64,000 bases of DNA, taken from positions 111,721-175,720 of the forward strand of contig NZ_FZON01000003.1 in the NCBI RefSeq assembly GCF_900188425.1. Reading direction: 5' to 3'. Under the pieces are notes generated by a model. The model made no database searches, was not told the DNA's origin, and saw only the letters and a program-made list of their open reading frames with translations. This document shows, piece by piece, positions 8,601 through 19,627 of this stretch. A program made the translations under genes and the position numbers. Position 1 is the first letter of the stretch. Each line of letters begins with the position of its first letter. This DNA comes from Antarctobacter heliothermus (lineage in GTDB: Bacteria; Pseudomonadota; Alphaproteobacteria; Rhodobacterales; Rhodobacteraceae).

Positions 8601-9152
8601 CTGGCAGAAGAGGCCAGGCGCAAGGCCGAAGAAGAAAAACGCAAGCTGGAACAAGAGCGCGCGGAACGGCTGGAGGCGGAAAAGAAAGATCTCGAAGCGT
8701 ACCGGTCAGAGTTCTTTGGCAAGCTGCGCGCGGTGATCGGCGACCGCGATGGCATCCGGATCGAAGGGGACCGTTTCGTGTTCTCGTCCGAAGTTCTGTT
8801 CGAGGTCGGATCGGCGGACCTGTCCGCTGCGGGGCGCGGAGAGATTGAGGAAGTCGCCGACATCCTGCTGGACATTGCGGACGAGATTCCCAAAGGCATC
8901 GACTGGGTGATTCGTGTCGATGGCCACACCGACAACCGACAGATCAGGCCGGGCGGTGAGTTTGCCGACAATTGGGAGCTCAGCCAAGCACGCGCGCTTT
9001 CGGTGGTGCGCGACATGATCGACAACTACGGAATCCCGCCACAGCGGTTGGCGGCCAATGGGTTCGGCGAGTTCCAGCCCGTCGATCCGGCGGACACGCC
9101 AGAGGCGTGGGCCCGCAATCGGCGGATCGAATTGAAACTGACAGAACGGTAA
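5658..9152 (+). CDS. giant coiled-coil MotB/OmpA-like peptidoglycan-binding protein
   Basis: A 1164-residue protein with three parts. Residues 1-45 form a short cytoplasmic tail and one membrane helix, with Asp21 in WPGFVDAMTGLLLVL at the place of the proton-binding Asp of MotB, TolR and ExbD. Residues about 50-1010 are an almost uninterrupted Ala/Leu/Glu/Arg heptad-like coiled coil. Residues about 1030-1164 are an OmpA/MotB domain with the peptidoglycan-contact Asp (about 1104, in ADNWELSQAR) and Arg (in NRRIELKL). This implies an ion-driven motor anchored to the cell wall. The arm, if extended, would be far longer than the periplasm is wide, so it must fold back or bundle. It is co-translated with the channel gene upstream. 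Function unknown. Confidence 0.82.
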   Translation: MALSRRTGARFQASIWPGFVDAMTGLLLVLTFVLSIFMVMQFVLNETITGQESELDTLNSEISALARALGVEKTKSTRLENEVGQLSSTLSDRDLRLAEQESIINSLTATRDRQADQLTAAAAQIASFEDRVAALLLERDTAQAEVRDVTAARDALVEERTALLAVRDDLTEERDALTAALTSARDEIDDQAEAAKLAAARREALEALITDLRARNADRDARIGALTAELTELEADLTDEEAARLAESEAAVALRKRLEEADADLTAMTMALEQERARAEETLTLLAASREAETDLNARLAAALLAGRQQGDDLQARIDTLEAQLADARRAQTRLLAQLADLQDETALTAQTLKARLDEATTRIVQLEAALSDAEQTEKQLTADLDRARSTGAETAVTLQTQVDAALARITQLEASLSEARQAEARLNQELATVLAEDEVEARVLQNRIDVALARISELEETLADARAQGAQTDSRLAALRDDLTASRATQRDAERALAREEAARALAERGLKDAQAEAAARASRLTDLSAQLAQALARLAEADALKTELEALRARNLALVSDLSAAEGKAEDRAAALTELRSERDRLDVALALARNEIGEAQGAVASLGDEVDALTGQLAQARTRETERVDVIEAMRGQIAQIEARLDAALKRVEDRGDRIDRLQNENADLSARLARLGGAAAQQESAVTALGAANARLSAELDATRARAVERDAQMARLQQELAQAEARAEDRTAEAAELETLRGDLAQLRTRLEAAQRRAAQGLSRIITLDSENADLTRKLAVADGRGAERDAEIGLLKGRIDRIAAELQALRARDAQRDGLIADLRQQLAEAEARALEQSGDNRSLEEKLAAALAARLAAEASVAETRDRLASALAAQEAADAQLNARLDAAEERQILLNQAREKLGQTEERATRAELQVEALNQNVAELRRQLRELQALLDDSQAKDAASEVRLQNLGSELNAAIARVASEERRRRLAEEARRKAEEEKRKLEQERAERLEAEKKDLEAYRSEFFGKLRAVIGDRDGIRIEGDRFVFSSEVLFEVGSADLSAAGRGEIEEVADILLDIADEIPKGIDWVIRVDGHTDNRQIRPGGEFADNWELSQARALSVVRDMIDNYGIPPQRLAANGFGEFQPVDPADTPEAWARNRRIELKLTER

Positions 9153-9167
9153 GGCGGTCTCGCGCGG

Positions 9168-10142
9168 TCAGTCCGTAACGGTCACATGGGCAAAGCGGTG
9201 CGCAATGACCTTACCGGCGCGCGTGAGCCGTGCCCGGCCCAGATAGTCGCCCGAGGGCCAGCCCGCTGCCGGGGCCTTGCGACCAAAGGCGCGCATCTGG
9301 CTGACCTGATCGGTGTCCAACGTGATCTCTTTGCGAAACACCTCTGTTCCTGCCGGGCTGTGGGCCGACAGGGTTAACACGTCACCCGGTTGGGGATACC
9401 CGGCATGGCCAAACAAAACGATGGGTTGATCGGGGGACAGAGTTGCGCGGCGGGCAGTCCCGTCCGCGACGGATTTCAGCGAGGGCACGTTGTCGGAAAA
9501 TCCGGCGGTGACCAGCCCGGTCCGGGTGTAGGCGGGGGGATCCGTCCAGAGCGTTTGGACAGGGTCGCCGCAGGTGCCCGTGGCCTGAGGGCGGAAGGGA
9601 TCGACAACCGCGCCGTCGCGCATCACGGTCATATGCACATGCGGGTGATTGGTCTGGCCTGACAGGCCCACAAGTCCCAATGGATCGCCGGTCTGCACTA
9701 AATCGCCAGGTGCGACCGAGACAGAGTTCAGCCGCATATGGCAATACAACGTCTGCCAGCCGCCTTCGTGATCTATCAACACCGCGTTGCCACAGGCGTT
9801 TTGCGCGGTGACGCCGCGCATCAACCGATCATCCGGCATTTCGTCACGGATGCGTTTGACGACCCCGGCGGCGGCGGCCAGCACTGGAACGCCGATCTTG
9901 ATGGCGTCAAAATCCAGCAAGGCGAAATCCGTACCTTTGTGTGCATCGCGCGAATTGATCCCGCAGGCGAAATCACGCTGCCGCCCTTGGGCGGGGTCGT
10001 TGTCGACGTAGTCTTCAATGAAACAGGTTTCACCCAGGGTGCAGTCAAGTGGCACGGCTAGGCGAAACGCCTCCGCCCCGGCGACCGGGGCGGAGGTGAG
10101 AAGGGCCAGCGCGGCCGCAAGCACGGCGCGCGACCGTGTCAT
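9168..10142 (-). CDS. secreted M23 (LytM-type) peptidase-fold protein
   Basis: A 324-residue exported protein with a clear signal peptide (about residues 1-23, cleavage after PVAGA). The M23 zinc-site pattern is present: HKGTDFALLD gives the first His and Asp, and NHPHVHMTV gives the HxH. It therefore probably cleaves peptidoglycan cross-links, or regulates an amidase if inactive. Six or more cysteines (for example DCTLGETCF and CGNAV) suggest disulfides in the periplasm. The start overlaps the clpA stop by four bases (ATGA), so it is read from the clpA transcript. It is convergent with the coiled-coil OmpA gene, 15 bases from its stop. Confidence 0.85.
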   Translation of the reverse strand: MTRSRAVLAAALALLTSAPVAGAEAFRLAVPLDCTLGETCFIEDYVDNDPAQGRQRDFACGINSRDAHKGTDFALLDFDAIKIGVPVLAAAAGVVKRIRDEMPDDRLMRGVTAQNACGNAVLIDHEGGWQTLYCHMRLNSVSVAPGDLVQTGDPLGLVGLSGQTNHPHVHMTVMRDGAVVDPFRPQATGTCGDPVQTLWTDPPAYTRTGLVTAGFSDNVPSLKSVADGTARRATLSPDQPIVLFGHAGYPQPGDVLTLSAHSPAGTEVFRKEITLDTDQVSQMRAFGRKAPAAGWPSGDYLGRARLTRAGKVIAHRFAHVTVTD

Positions 10143-12469
10143 TCCGCCGTCAGCAACGGCGGCTTTTTCGATCCCAGACGTGGCTTGTCCGGGCCGCTCA
10201 GGTCAAGGAACAACTCACCATCACGGACCGACACCTTGACGACGCCACCTTTTGCCAGTTGGCCAAAGAGCAATTCCTCGGCCAGAGGTTTCTTGATGTA
10301 CTCTTGGATCACACGGCCCAGCGGGCGGGCGCCCATCTTGTCGTCATACCCCTTGTCAGCCAGCCATTCGGCGGCGGGTTTGGTCAGCTCGATGGTCACG
10401 TTGCGATCCATCAGTTGCGCCTCAAGCTGCAGGACGAACTTTTCGACCACTTGCAGGATCGTGTCCTTTGGCAGCGGACGAAAGCTGATGACGGCATCCA
10501 GACGGTTGCGGAACTCTGGCGTAAAGGTCCGTTCGATGGCGGCGGTATCCTCGCCCTCGCGGCGGTCGCGGCCAAAACCGATCGCTGATTTAGCCTGTTC
10601 CACAGCGCCTGCGTTTGAGGTCATGATCAGGATCACGTTGCGGAAATCAACCGAACGACCATTGTGATCGGTCAACGTGCCGTGGTCCATCACCTGAAGC
10701 AGGATGTTGAACACATCCGGGTGCGCCTTTTCGATCTCGTCCAGCAGCAGCACGCAATGCGGGTGCTGATCGACGCCATCGGTCAACTGCCCACCCTGAT
10801 CAAAACCGACATAGCCCGGAGGCGCACCAATCAGACGGCTGACGGCGTGTTTCTCCATGTATTCGGACATGTCAAACCGCAGCAGTTCCACACCCAACTG
10901 GTCGGCCAATTGCTTGGCGACCTCTGTCTTGCCGACGCCCGTGGGGCCTGCAAACAGATAGTTGCCAATGGGTTTTTCCGGTTCGCGCAGGCCCGCGCGG
11001 GCCAGCTTGATTGCCGAAGACAGTGCTGTGATGGCCGCGTCCTGCCCGAAAACCACCCGCTTGAGCGATTTTTCGAGATCCTTGAGCACCTCTGCGTCGT
11101 CCTTGGACACGTTTTTCGGGGGAATGCGGGCGATCTTGGCGACCACATCCTCAATCTCCTTGGTGCCGATGGATTTGCGCCGCTTGGAGGCGGCCACAAG
11201 ATGCTGCGCCGCGCCCGCCTCATCGATGACGTCGATGGCCTTGTCCGGCAGTTTGCGGTCATTGATGTAGCGCGCCGACAGTTCCACGGCGGTCTTGATG
11301 GCGTCTGCGGTGTACTTGACGCTGTGGTGATCCTCGAAATAGGGCTTCAACCCCTTGAGGATCTTGACGGTATCCTCGACCGAGGGCTCATTCACGTCGA
11401 TCTTCTGGAATCGGCGGCTGAGCGCGCGGTCCTTTTCGAAATGCTGGCGGAACTCCTTGTAGGTGGTCGAGCCCATGGTGCGCAGTTTGCCGCCCTGCAA
11501 CGCAGGCTTCAGCAGGTTCGACGCATCCATCGCGCCGCCAGAGGTGGCGCCCGCACCAATCACAGTGTGGATTTCGTCAATGAAAAGCACGCCATCGGGA
11601 TGTTCTTCAAGCTCCGTCACCACGGCCTTCAGCCGTTCCTCAAAGTCGCCGCGATAGCGCGTACCTGCCAGCAAGGCGCCCATGTCGAGCGAATAGATGG
11701 TCGCATTGGCCAGCACCTCGGGCACTTCGCCAGAGATGATCTTGCGAGCCAGACCTTCGGCGATGGCGGTTTTGCCGACGCCGGGGTCACCCACCAGCAG
11801 CGGGTTGTTCTTGCGGCGGCGGCACAGCACCTGGATACACCGCTCTACCTCGGAATCGCGGCCAATCAGCGGGTCAACGTCACCAGCCTGCGCCTTGGCG
11901 TTGAGATCCACACAGTATTTGCCCAGCGCCGATTCCTTGTCGGCCCCAGCGGCGGTAGATTCGGCCTGAACGGCCTCTTCCTCGGCGTCGGTGGCACCCT
12001 GAACCGGACGCGCCTCGCCGTAGGCGGGGTTCTTGGCAACGCCGTGCGCAATGAAATTCACCGCGTCGTAGCGCGTCATGTCCTGTTCTTGCAGGAAGTA
12101 GGCGGCGTTGGATTCGCGTTCGGCAAAAATGGCGACCAGCACGTTGGCACCGGTCACCTCTGTGCGGCCGGAGGACTGCACATGGATCGCGGCGCGCTGG
12201 ATCACGCGCTGGAACGCGGCTGTCGGCACCGCCTCTGATCCCTCGATGTCGGTGACGAGGTTGGACAGATCGTCGTCGATAAATTCGACCAGCGTGGTGC
12301 GCAGCTCTTCGGTATCGACAGAACAGGCTTTCATCACGCGAGAGGCATCGGGCTCATCGATCAGAGCAAGAAGTAGGTGTTCGAGCGTGGCGAATTCGTG
12401 GCTGCGCGAGTTCGCGAGCGCCAGAGCCGAGTGAATTGCCTGCTCAAGGGTGTTCGAGAATGAAGGCAC
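10139..12469 (-). CDS. clpA: ATP-dependent Clp protease ATP-binding subunit ClpA
   Basis: A 776-residue Hsp100 unfoldase that feeds substrates to ClpP. It has the N-terminal ClpN repeat domain (residues about 1-145, MPSFSNTLEQAIHSALALA), a first AAA+ module with Walker A GDPGVGKTAIAEGL and Walker B VLFIDEIHT, and a second with GPTGVGKTEVAKQL and VLLLDEIEKAHPDV. An IGF tripeptide in the second module is the ClpP-docking loop. There is no ClpB-type middle coiled coil, which separates it from ClpB and ClpC. The adaptor clpS, often next to clpA, is not in the adjacent 150 bases. The downstream M23 gene overlaps its stop. Confidence 0.96.
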   Translation of the reverse strand: MPSFSNTLEQAIHSALALANSRSHEFATLEHLLLALIDEPDASRVMKACSVDTEELRTTLVEFIDDDLSNLVTDIEGSEAVPTAAFQRVIQRAAIHVQSSGRTEVTGANVLVAIFAERESNAAYFLQEQDMTRYDAVNFIAHGVAKNPAYGEARPVQGATDAEEEAVQAESTAAGADKESALGKYCVDLNAKAQAGDVDPLIGRDSEVERCIQVLCRRRKNNPLLVGDPGVGKTAIAEGLARKIISGEVPEVLANATIYSLDMGALLAGTRYRGDFEERLKAVVTELEEHPDGVLFIDEIHTVIGAGATSGGAMDASNLLKPALQGGKLRTMGSTTYKEFRQHFEKDRALSRRFQKIDVNEPSVEDTVKILKGLKPYFEDHHSVKYTADAIKTAVELSARYINDRKLPDKAIDVIDEAGAAQHLVAASKRRKSIGTKEIEDVVAKIARIPPKNVSKDDAEVLKDLEKSLKRVVFGQDAAITALSSAIKLARAGLREPEKPIGNYLFAGPTGVGKTEVAKQLADQLGVELLRFDMSEYMEKHAVSRLIGAPPGYVGFDQGGQLTDGVDQHPHCVLLLDEIEKAHPDVFNILLQVMDHGTLTDHNGRSVDFRNVILIMTSNAGAVEQAKSAIGFGRDRREGEDTAAIERTFTPEFRNRLDAVISFRPLPKDTILQVVEKFVLQLEAQLMDRNVTIELTKPAAEWLADKGYDDKMGARPLGRVIQEYIKKPLAEELLFGQLAKGGVVKVSVRDGELFLDLSGPDKPRLGSKKPPLLTAE

Positions 12470-12622
12470 GGGCGTGCTCCTCTTGTCTGCGCGGATCCGT
12501 TGGTTCGGACCAGCATTGCCTCATAGTGTTAAAGTTTGGTCGATTGCGGCCAACCTTCAAGTTTTTTCTCAGGATTCCTGCATCACTTTTGGACATGGCA
12601 TCGAAATCTGCCGCGAGCGTGA

Positions 12623-13384
12623 TCAGAAATTGTCCTTGCGTTTGCGCACCTCTGCAAAGACTTCGGCATCGGTTCCGCCGGGCAGTCCGACGGCTTTTTT
12701 GACGCTGTCCAGGGGGGCGCGGAGAAACGGGTTCGTGTCCAGTTCTATTGAAAGCGGAACCTGCGCAGTCGGCCGACCCTCGGCGCGGGCGGCGTCGATT
12801 TCACTTGCACGAGAGATAAGCGCTTCGTTGCCTGGTTCAATGGTCAGGGCGAAGCGGGCGTTGGCATGGGTGTATTCATGGCCCGAATAGACCATCGTGT
12901 CCGGCGGTAGGGCCATCAGCCGCGAAAGGCTGTCCCACATCATGCCCGGCGTGCCCTCAAATATCCGCCCACATCCCAGCGCCATCAGGCTGTCGGCGGT
13001 GAACACGGCCTTGGCCTGCGGGTAGTGGTAGGCGACATGGCCCAGTGTGTGACCCGGCACGGCGATCACCTCGCAGCGGCCGTCTCCGGTGCCGCCGGAA
13101 AACCCCGGGTCCAGCGCCATGTCCAGTTTCGGCAGCTTGGCCTCTTCGGCCTTGGGGCCCATGACCATGCAGCCGTATTTCTCGCGCAACTCGGCCACGC
13201 CTCCTACATGATCGTGGTGATGATGTGTCAGCATGATCACACCCAGCGTCCAGCCACGGGCCTCCAGCGCAGCGATGATCGGGCCGGCCTCTGGGGCGTC
13301 GATCAGCGCGGTGCCGTCGGGTCCGTGCACCAGATAGGCGTAATTGTCCGACAGGCAGGGCACGGTCACGATGTCGAGGGGCAT
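12623..13384 (-). CDS. gloB: hydroxyacylglutathione hydrolase (glyoxalase II)
   Basis: A 253-residue metallo-beta-lactamase-fold hydrolase that converts S-D-lactoylglutathione to lactate and glutathione, the last step of methylglyoxal detoxification. The binuclear metal motif is [10 protein letters not shown] at residues about 53-62, followed by a metal His in VPGHTLGH and the glutathione-binding C-terminal helices with [13 protein letters not shown]. The length is normal for GloB. It is divergent from a methyltransferase gene with only 67 bases between the starts, as is common for gloB in alphaproteobacteria. Confidence 0.93.
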   Translation of the reverse strand: MPLDIVTVPCLSDNYAYLVHGPDGTALIDAPEAGPIIAALEARGWTLGVIMLTHHHHDHVGGVAELREKYGCMVMGPKAEEAKLPKLDMALDPGFSGGTGDGRCEVIAVPGHTLGHVAYHYPQAKAVFTADSLMALGCGRIFEGTPGMMWDSLSRLMALPPDTMVYSGHEYTHANARFALTIEPGNEALISRASEIDAARAEGRPTAQVPLSIELDTNPFLRAPLDSVKKAVGLPGGTDAEVFAEVRKRKDNF

Positions 13385-13451
13385 GGTCTTTCCTTCGCGG
13401 CTTTGTCAGGATGGTTGGGGGCCAGAGTGGCGCATCGTTCGAGGGGGTTCA

Positions 13452-14192
13452 ATGCATCTGGACGTACAGGTGTTGCGGGATTTCTATTATCGCAGTGCGC
13501 TTGGGCGCGCTGCGCAAAAAATCCTGCGCGCCCAGGTGTGCAAGTTCTGGCCCGAGGCCAAGGGCCAAACCGTGGTTGGCTATGGCTTTGCGGTCCCGCT
13601 CTTGCGGCCCTACCTCAAAAGCTCACGGCGGGTTCTCGCGCTGATGCCGTCGCCGCAGGGGGTCATGCCCTGGCCGGCGGGGATGGCCAACGTGTCTGTC
13701 CTGAGCGAAGAGACTCTGTGGCCGCTGGAAACCGGGCACGTCGACCGGCTGATCCTGATGCACGGGCTGGAGACGTCAGAGCGGCCATCTGACCTGCTGG
13801 ACGAGGCGTATCGGGTGCTGGGTCCTGGCGGCAAGGCGTTGTTCATCCTGCCCAACCGTTCGGGCATCTGGGCGCGGGCCGATCATACGCCATTCGGTTA
13901 CGGGAGGCCCTACTCTCTGGGGCAACTGGAAACCCAGCTCAAGCGGCATGACTTTGTGCCCGAGGCACATGTCTCGGTCCTGTATCAGCCGCCGTCCACA
14001 CGGCGATTCTGGATGAAGACGGGGCCGATCTGGGAAAAGGTCGGGCGCGCGGTGCCGGTCACGGCAGGCGGCGTGATGCTGGTCGAGGCGTCCAAACGGC
14101 ATCCGCCCTCGCGGCGCAGGGTGGGGGAGGCGGCAAAGGTGTTGAACCCGCTGGAGGTGCTGGCCCCCACCGGCAAGGCCAAGCCAGTGTGA
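13452..14192 (+). CDS. SAM-dependent methyltransferase of the type paired with gloB
   Basis: A 246-residue class I methyltransferase-like protein. The central region [43 protein letters not shown] has the features of motif IV and the post-IV strand of the methyltransferase-11 family. The N-terminal glycine motif is diverged ([13 protein letters not shown]). I chose ATG 13452 because [19 protein letters not shown] begins the conserved part; upstream codons read through gloB's promoter region. Its pairing with glyoxalase II suggests a metabolic link but the substrate is unknown. Confidence 0.75.
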   Translation: MHLDVQVLRDFYYRSALGRAAQKILRAQVCKFWPEAKGQTVVGYGFAVPLLRPYLKSSRRVLALMPSPQGVMPWPAGMANVSVLSEETLWPLETGHVDRLILMHGLETSERPSDLLDEAYRVLGPGGKALFILPNRSGIWARADHTPFGYGRPYSLGQLETQLKRHDFVPEAHVSVLYQPPSTRRFWMKTGPIWEKVGRAVPVTAGGVMLVEASKRHPPSRRRVGEAAKVLNPLEVLAPTGKAKPV

Positions 14193-14565
14193 TCGGGCCG
14201 CCGGATCGGCGCTCGTCGCCTGCGGCAACAGTACCCTGCCAACCGTCCTCACCGCGCCCGTCGATTGTGTGTCAGGGGGCGGGATTCTGCCCGGGAATCG
14301 TGCATTTGCAGCAAAAATCGTGTCTTCTGTGCATCTTGGCAGGGCACGAATGGTCGCACCAAGAGGGGCATTTCGGTCAAGCCGTTGAAACTAAAACATT
14401 TAGCGCAAGCGTTTATCTTTTCTAAGTATGTTGCGAGGTGGGGGTGGCTCTGCTACATCCGCGTCGATTTGATTGCTTTGACGTCGGTCAAGGTATGGAA
14501 ACGCCGCCAGACGCCGCCCCGGGACGGGGCGCGCGTTGTGTCGGCATACTAACGGAAGGGTGGAC
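14193..14565. other. 373-base gene-free leader upstream of the ATP synthase operon
   Basis: No convincing gene lies here. The stretch contains an AT-rich patch around 14385-14430 in otherwise GC-rich DNA, the likeliest place for the atp promoter, and a small GC hairpin (GCCCCG / CGGGGC around 14515-14529) in the leader just before atpH. No consensus -35/-10 pair with proper spacing could be fixed by eye. Confidence 0.4.
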
Positions 14566-15126
14566 GTGTCTGACTCAGCATCGATTTCCTCCGGCATCGC
14601 AGAGCGCTATGCCACCGCCGTCTTCGGGATTGTGAAGGAGGCCGGTGAGCTTCCCACACTCGAAGCCAATCTGGATGATCTTTCTGCCGCTCTCAAAGAC
14701 AGCGCCGACCTGCGGGAGCTCCTGGTGAGTCCCGTGTATTCGCGTGACGCCCAGGGCGCGGCGATCGGCGCGATTGCCGACAAGATGGGCCTGATGCCCG
14801 CCTTGAACAACGCGCTGCGCCTCATGGCGTCCAAGCGTCGTCTGTTTGTGGTGCCGCAGATGGTGACCCGCCTGCGCGAGATGATCGCGACGGAAAAGGG
14901 TGAAGTGACCGCCGAAGTGACCTCGGCCACCGTGCTGACAGACGCTCAGACCGCCCAGTTGGCGAAAACTCTCAGCGCCAATGTCGGCAAGGATGTAAAG
15001 ATAAATGCGACCGTCGATGAAAGCCTCATCGGCGGTCTTGTCGTCAAGGTGGGCTCGAAGATGATCGACACTTCGATCCGCTCGAAGCTCAACTCCCTCC
15101 AGAATGCAATGAAAGAGGTCGGATAA
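14566..15126 (+). CDS. atpH: ATP synthase F1 delta subunit
   Basis: A 186-residue delta subunit (OSCP homologue) that ties the F1 head to the peripheral stalk. The body beginning [20 protein letters not shown] is the conserved N-terminal helix bundle and the C-terminal [23 protein letters not shown] is the family signature. GTG 14566 is taken as the start because it gives the normal length and has GGAAGG upstream; in-frame GTG 14560 is possible. atpA starts on the base after its stop, so the two are tightly coupled. It is the first gene of atpHAGDC. Confidence 0.92.
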   Translation: MSDSASISSGIAERYATAVFGIVKEAGELPTLEANLDDLSAALKDSADLRELLVSPVYSRDAQGAAIGAIADKMGLMPALNNALRLMASKRRLFVVPQMVTRLREMIATEKGEVTAEVTSATVLTDAQTAQLAKTLSANVGKDVKINATVDESLIGGLVVKVGSKMIDTSIRSKLNSLQNAMKEVG

Positions 15127-16668
15127 ATGGGTATCCAAGCTGCAGAGATTTCTGCGATCCTGAAGGACCAGATCAAGAACTTCGGCCAAGATGCCGAAGT
15201 CGCAGAGATCGGTCGCGTGCTGTCGGTTGGTGACGGTATCGCCCGTGTCCACGGCCTCGACAACATCCAGGCCGGCGAAATGGTCGAGTTCCCGGGTGGC
15301 ATCATGGGCATGGCGCTGAACCTCGAAACCGACAACGTCGGTATCGTGATCTTCGGCTCAGACCGGGACATCAAGGAAGGCGACACCGTCAAGCGCACCA
15401 ACTCCATCGTGGACGTGCCCGCGGGCAACGGTCTGCTGGGGCGCGTCGTGGACGGTCTGGGCAACCCGCTGGACGGCAAGGGCCCGATCGAGGCATCCGA
15501 GCGCCGCATCGCCGACCAGAAGGCGCCGGGCATCATCCCGCGCAAATCGGTGCATGAACCCATGGCAACCGGCCTCAAGGCCGTCGACGCCATGATCCCG
15601 ATCGGCCGTGGCCAGCGCGAGCTGATCATTGGTGACCGTCAGACCGGCAAGACCGCCGTGGCGCTCGACGCGATCCTGAACCAGAAGACTTACAACGACG
15701 CCGCCGGCGACGATGAAAGCAAAAAGCTGTACTGCGTCTACGTCGCCATCGGTCAAAAGCGTTCGACCGTGGCCCAGCTGGTGAAAAAGCTCGAAGAGAC
15801 CGGCGCCATCGATTATTCGATCGTCGTGGCCGCCACCGCGTCCGACCCGGCGCCGATGCAGTTCCTGGCGCCCTACGCCGCGACCGCGATGGCCGAGTTC
15901 TTCCGCGACAACGGCAAACACGCGCTGATCGTGTACGATGACCTGTCCAAACAGGCCGTGTCCTACCGTCAGATGTCGCTGCTGCTGCGCCGCCCGCCCG
16001 GCCGCGAAGCCTATCCCGGCGACGTTTTCTACCTCCACTCGCGCCTGCTGGAGCGTTCGGCCAAACTGAACGAAGACAACGGCTCGGGCTCGTTGACGGC
16101 GCTGCCGATCATCGAAACCCAGGGTGGCGACGTGTCGGCCTTTATTCCGACCAACGTGATCTCGATCACCGACGGCCAGATCTTCCTTGAAACCGAACTG
16201 TTCTATCAGGGCATCCGTCCCGCCGTGAACACCGGCCTGTCGGTGTCGCGCGTTGGCTCGTCCGCCCAGACGGACGCCATGTCGTCGGTTGCCGGTCCGG
16301 TGAAACTGTCGCTGGCTCAGTACCGCGAGATGGCCGCCTTTGCCCAGTTCGGCTCTGACCTTGACGCCGCCACCCAGCAGTTGCTGGCGCGTGGTGCCCG
16401 TCTGACCGAACTGATGAAGCAGCCGCAGTATTCGCCGCTGACCAACGCGGAGATCGTCTGCATCATCTTCGCGGGCACAAACGGCTACCTCGACAAGGTG
16501 CCAGTGTCGAAGGTGGGTCGTTTCGAAACCGGTCTGCTTGCCTTCCTGCGTGGCAAGAAGGCTGACTTCCTGAACTGGATCGAAACCGAAGATCCCAAGT
16601 TCAAGAAGGGTGAGCCGGTTGAAAAGATGAAGGCGGTGCTTGACGAATTTGCCGCCGACTTCTCGTAA
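15127..16668 (+). CDS. atpA: ATP synthase F1 alpha subunit
   Basis: A 513-residue alpha subunit, the regulatory nucleotide-binding part of the alpha3-beta3 hexamer. The Walker [16 protein letters not shown] lies near residues 170-184, and the family signature [17 protein letters not shown] lies near residue 365. The N-terminus [19 protein letters not shown] and total length are standard. The ATG follows the atpH stop directly (TAAATG), and atpG starts 12 bases after the atpA stop. Confidence 0.97.
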   Translation: MGIQAAEISAILKDQIKNFGQDAEVAEIGRVLSVGDGIARVHGLDNIQAGEMVEFPGGIMGMALNLETDNVGIVIFGSDRDIKEGDTVKRTNSIVDVPAGNGLLGRVVDGLGNPLDGKGPIEASERRIADQKAPGIIPRKSVHEPMATGLKAVDAMIPIGRGQRELIIGDRQTGKTAVALDAILNQKTYNDAAGDDESKKLYCVYVAIGQKRSTVAQLVKKLEETGAIDYSIVVAATASDPAPMQFLAPYAATAMAEFFRDNGKHALIVYDDLSKQAVSYRQMSLLLRRPPGREAYPGDVFYLHSRLLERSAKLNEDNGSGSLTALPIIETQGGDVSAFIPTNVISITDGQIFLETELFYQGIRPAVNTGLSVSRVGSSAQTDAMSSVAGPVKLSLAQYREMAAFAQFGSDLDAATQQLLARGARLTELMKQPQYSPLTNAEIVCIIFAGTNGYLDKVPVSKVGRFETGLLAFLRGKKADFLNWIETEDPKFKKGEPVEKMKAVLDEFAADFS

Positions 16669-16680
16669 GGGGACTCTCTG

Positions 16681-19006
<2,326 letters not shown>

Positions 19007-19012
19007 GCGTGC

Positions 19013-19077
19013 GGCGGGGGCAACCCCGCCTTGCGCGAACGATCAAACGCCGGGGGGCAGGCGGGGGTGACCCCGCC
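19013..19077 (+). repeat. tandem pair of identical-stem hairpins between atpD and atpC
   Basis: The stem GGCGGGG / CCCCGCC occurs twice: 19013-19019 with 19024-19030 (loop GCAA) and 19060-19066 with 19071-19077 (loop GTGA). They lie 47 bases apart in the only long gap of the operon. Neither is followed by a T tract, so they are more likely RNA-stability or attenuation elements that adjust epsilon-subunit output than full terminators. Confidence 0.6.
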
Positions 19078-19097
19078 ACCCGGTACAGGAGATGAAC

Positions 19098-19529
19098 ATG
19101 GCAGAAACGATGCAATTCGACCTGGTCTCGCCCGAGCGCCGTCTGATGTCGGCCGAGGTGACTTCGGTGCGCATTCCCGGCGCGGATGGCGATCTTACCG
19201 CCATGCCGAACCACGCGCCGCTGATCACCACGCTGCGTCCGGGCGTCCTGACGGTCGAAACCGTCAAGGGCGTCGAGGAGTTTGTCGTGACCGGCGGGTT
19301 CGCCGAGATCGGCGAAAGCCTGTCGGTGCTGGCGGAAAAGGCGCTGCCGCGCGCGGATGTCGATCAGACCACCTATGAGGCTCTGGTTGACGAGGCGCAC
19401 CGCGTCTATCAGGTGACCAAGGAAACCGCCGAACATCCCGGTCTGGTGGATGATGCGGTCAAACTGTTGCAGGACATGGTGGCTGTGGGTTCGCATATCG
19501 GGCTGGACCCGAAATCGCCCTCGCTCTGA
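19098..19529 (+). CDS. atpC: ATP synthase F1 epsilon subunit
   Basis: A 143-residue epsilon subunit that binds gamma and damps ATP hydrolysis. The N-terminal beta-sandwich reads [20 protein letters not shown], with the conserved [18 protein letters not shown] following. I prefer ATG 19098 (MAETMQFDL) because it matches relatives in length and has CAGGAGATGA upstream; ATG 19092 is two codons earlier. It ends the operon and is followed by a terminator. Confidence 0.93.
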   Translation: MAETMQFDLVSPERRLMSAEVTSVRIPGADGDLTAMPNHAPLITTLRPGVLTVETVKGVEEFVVTGGFAEIGESLSVLAEKALPRADVDQTTYEALVDEAHRVYQVTKETAEHPGLVDDAVKLLQDMVAVGSHIGLDPKSPSL

Positions 19530-19552
19530 GGCGCTGAGCAAACTATCATTGC

Positions 19553-19585
19553 AAAGGCTCCGCCACGGCGGGGCCTTTTCATTTT
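19553..19585 (+). terminator. rho-independent terminator of the atp operon
   Basis: An AAGGCTCCGCC / GGCGGGGCCTT stem with one G-T pair and a tight loop is followed by TTTTCATTTT. It begins 24 bases after the atpC stop. Confidence 0.8.
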
Positions 19586-19627
19586 GGACCTGCGCTTTCT
19601 GCGCCAAAGAGTCATCGGACGTCAGTC

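Noticed and set aside
4479..9152. Zorya-type antiphage defence (ZorA/ZorB)
   Set aside because: ZorA carries the long coiled coil in its own tail and is followed by zorC/D/E genes. Here the coil is in the OmpA-domain partner and no such genes are present.
5658..9152. tandem DNA repeats within the coiled-coil gene
   Set aside because: The protein is repetitive in style, but no exact or near-exact DNA repeat unit was seen; the similarity is heptad composition.
10664..12238. 524-codon plus-strand frame across clpA
   Set aside because: Mirror frame of clpA without motifs; the minus strand encodes full Walker motifs.
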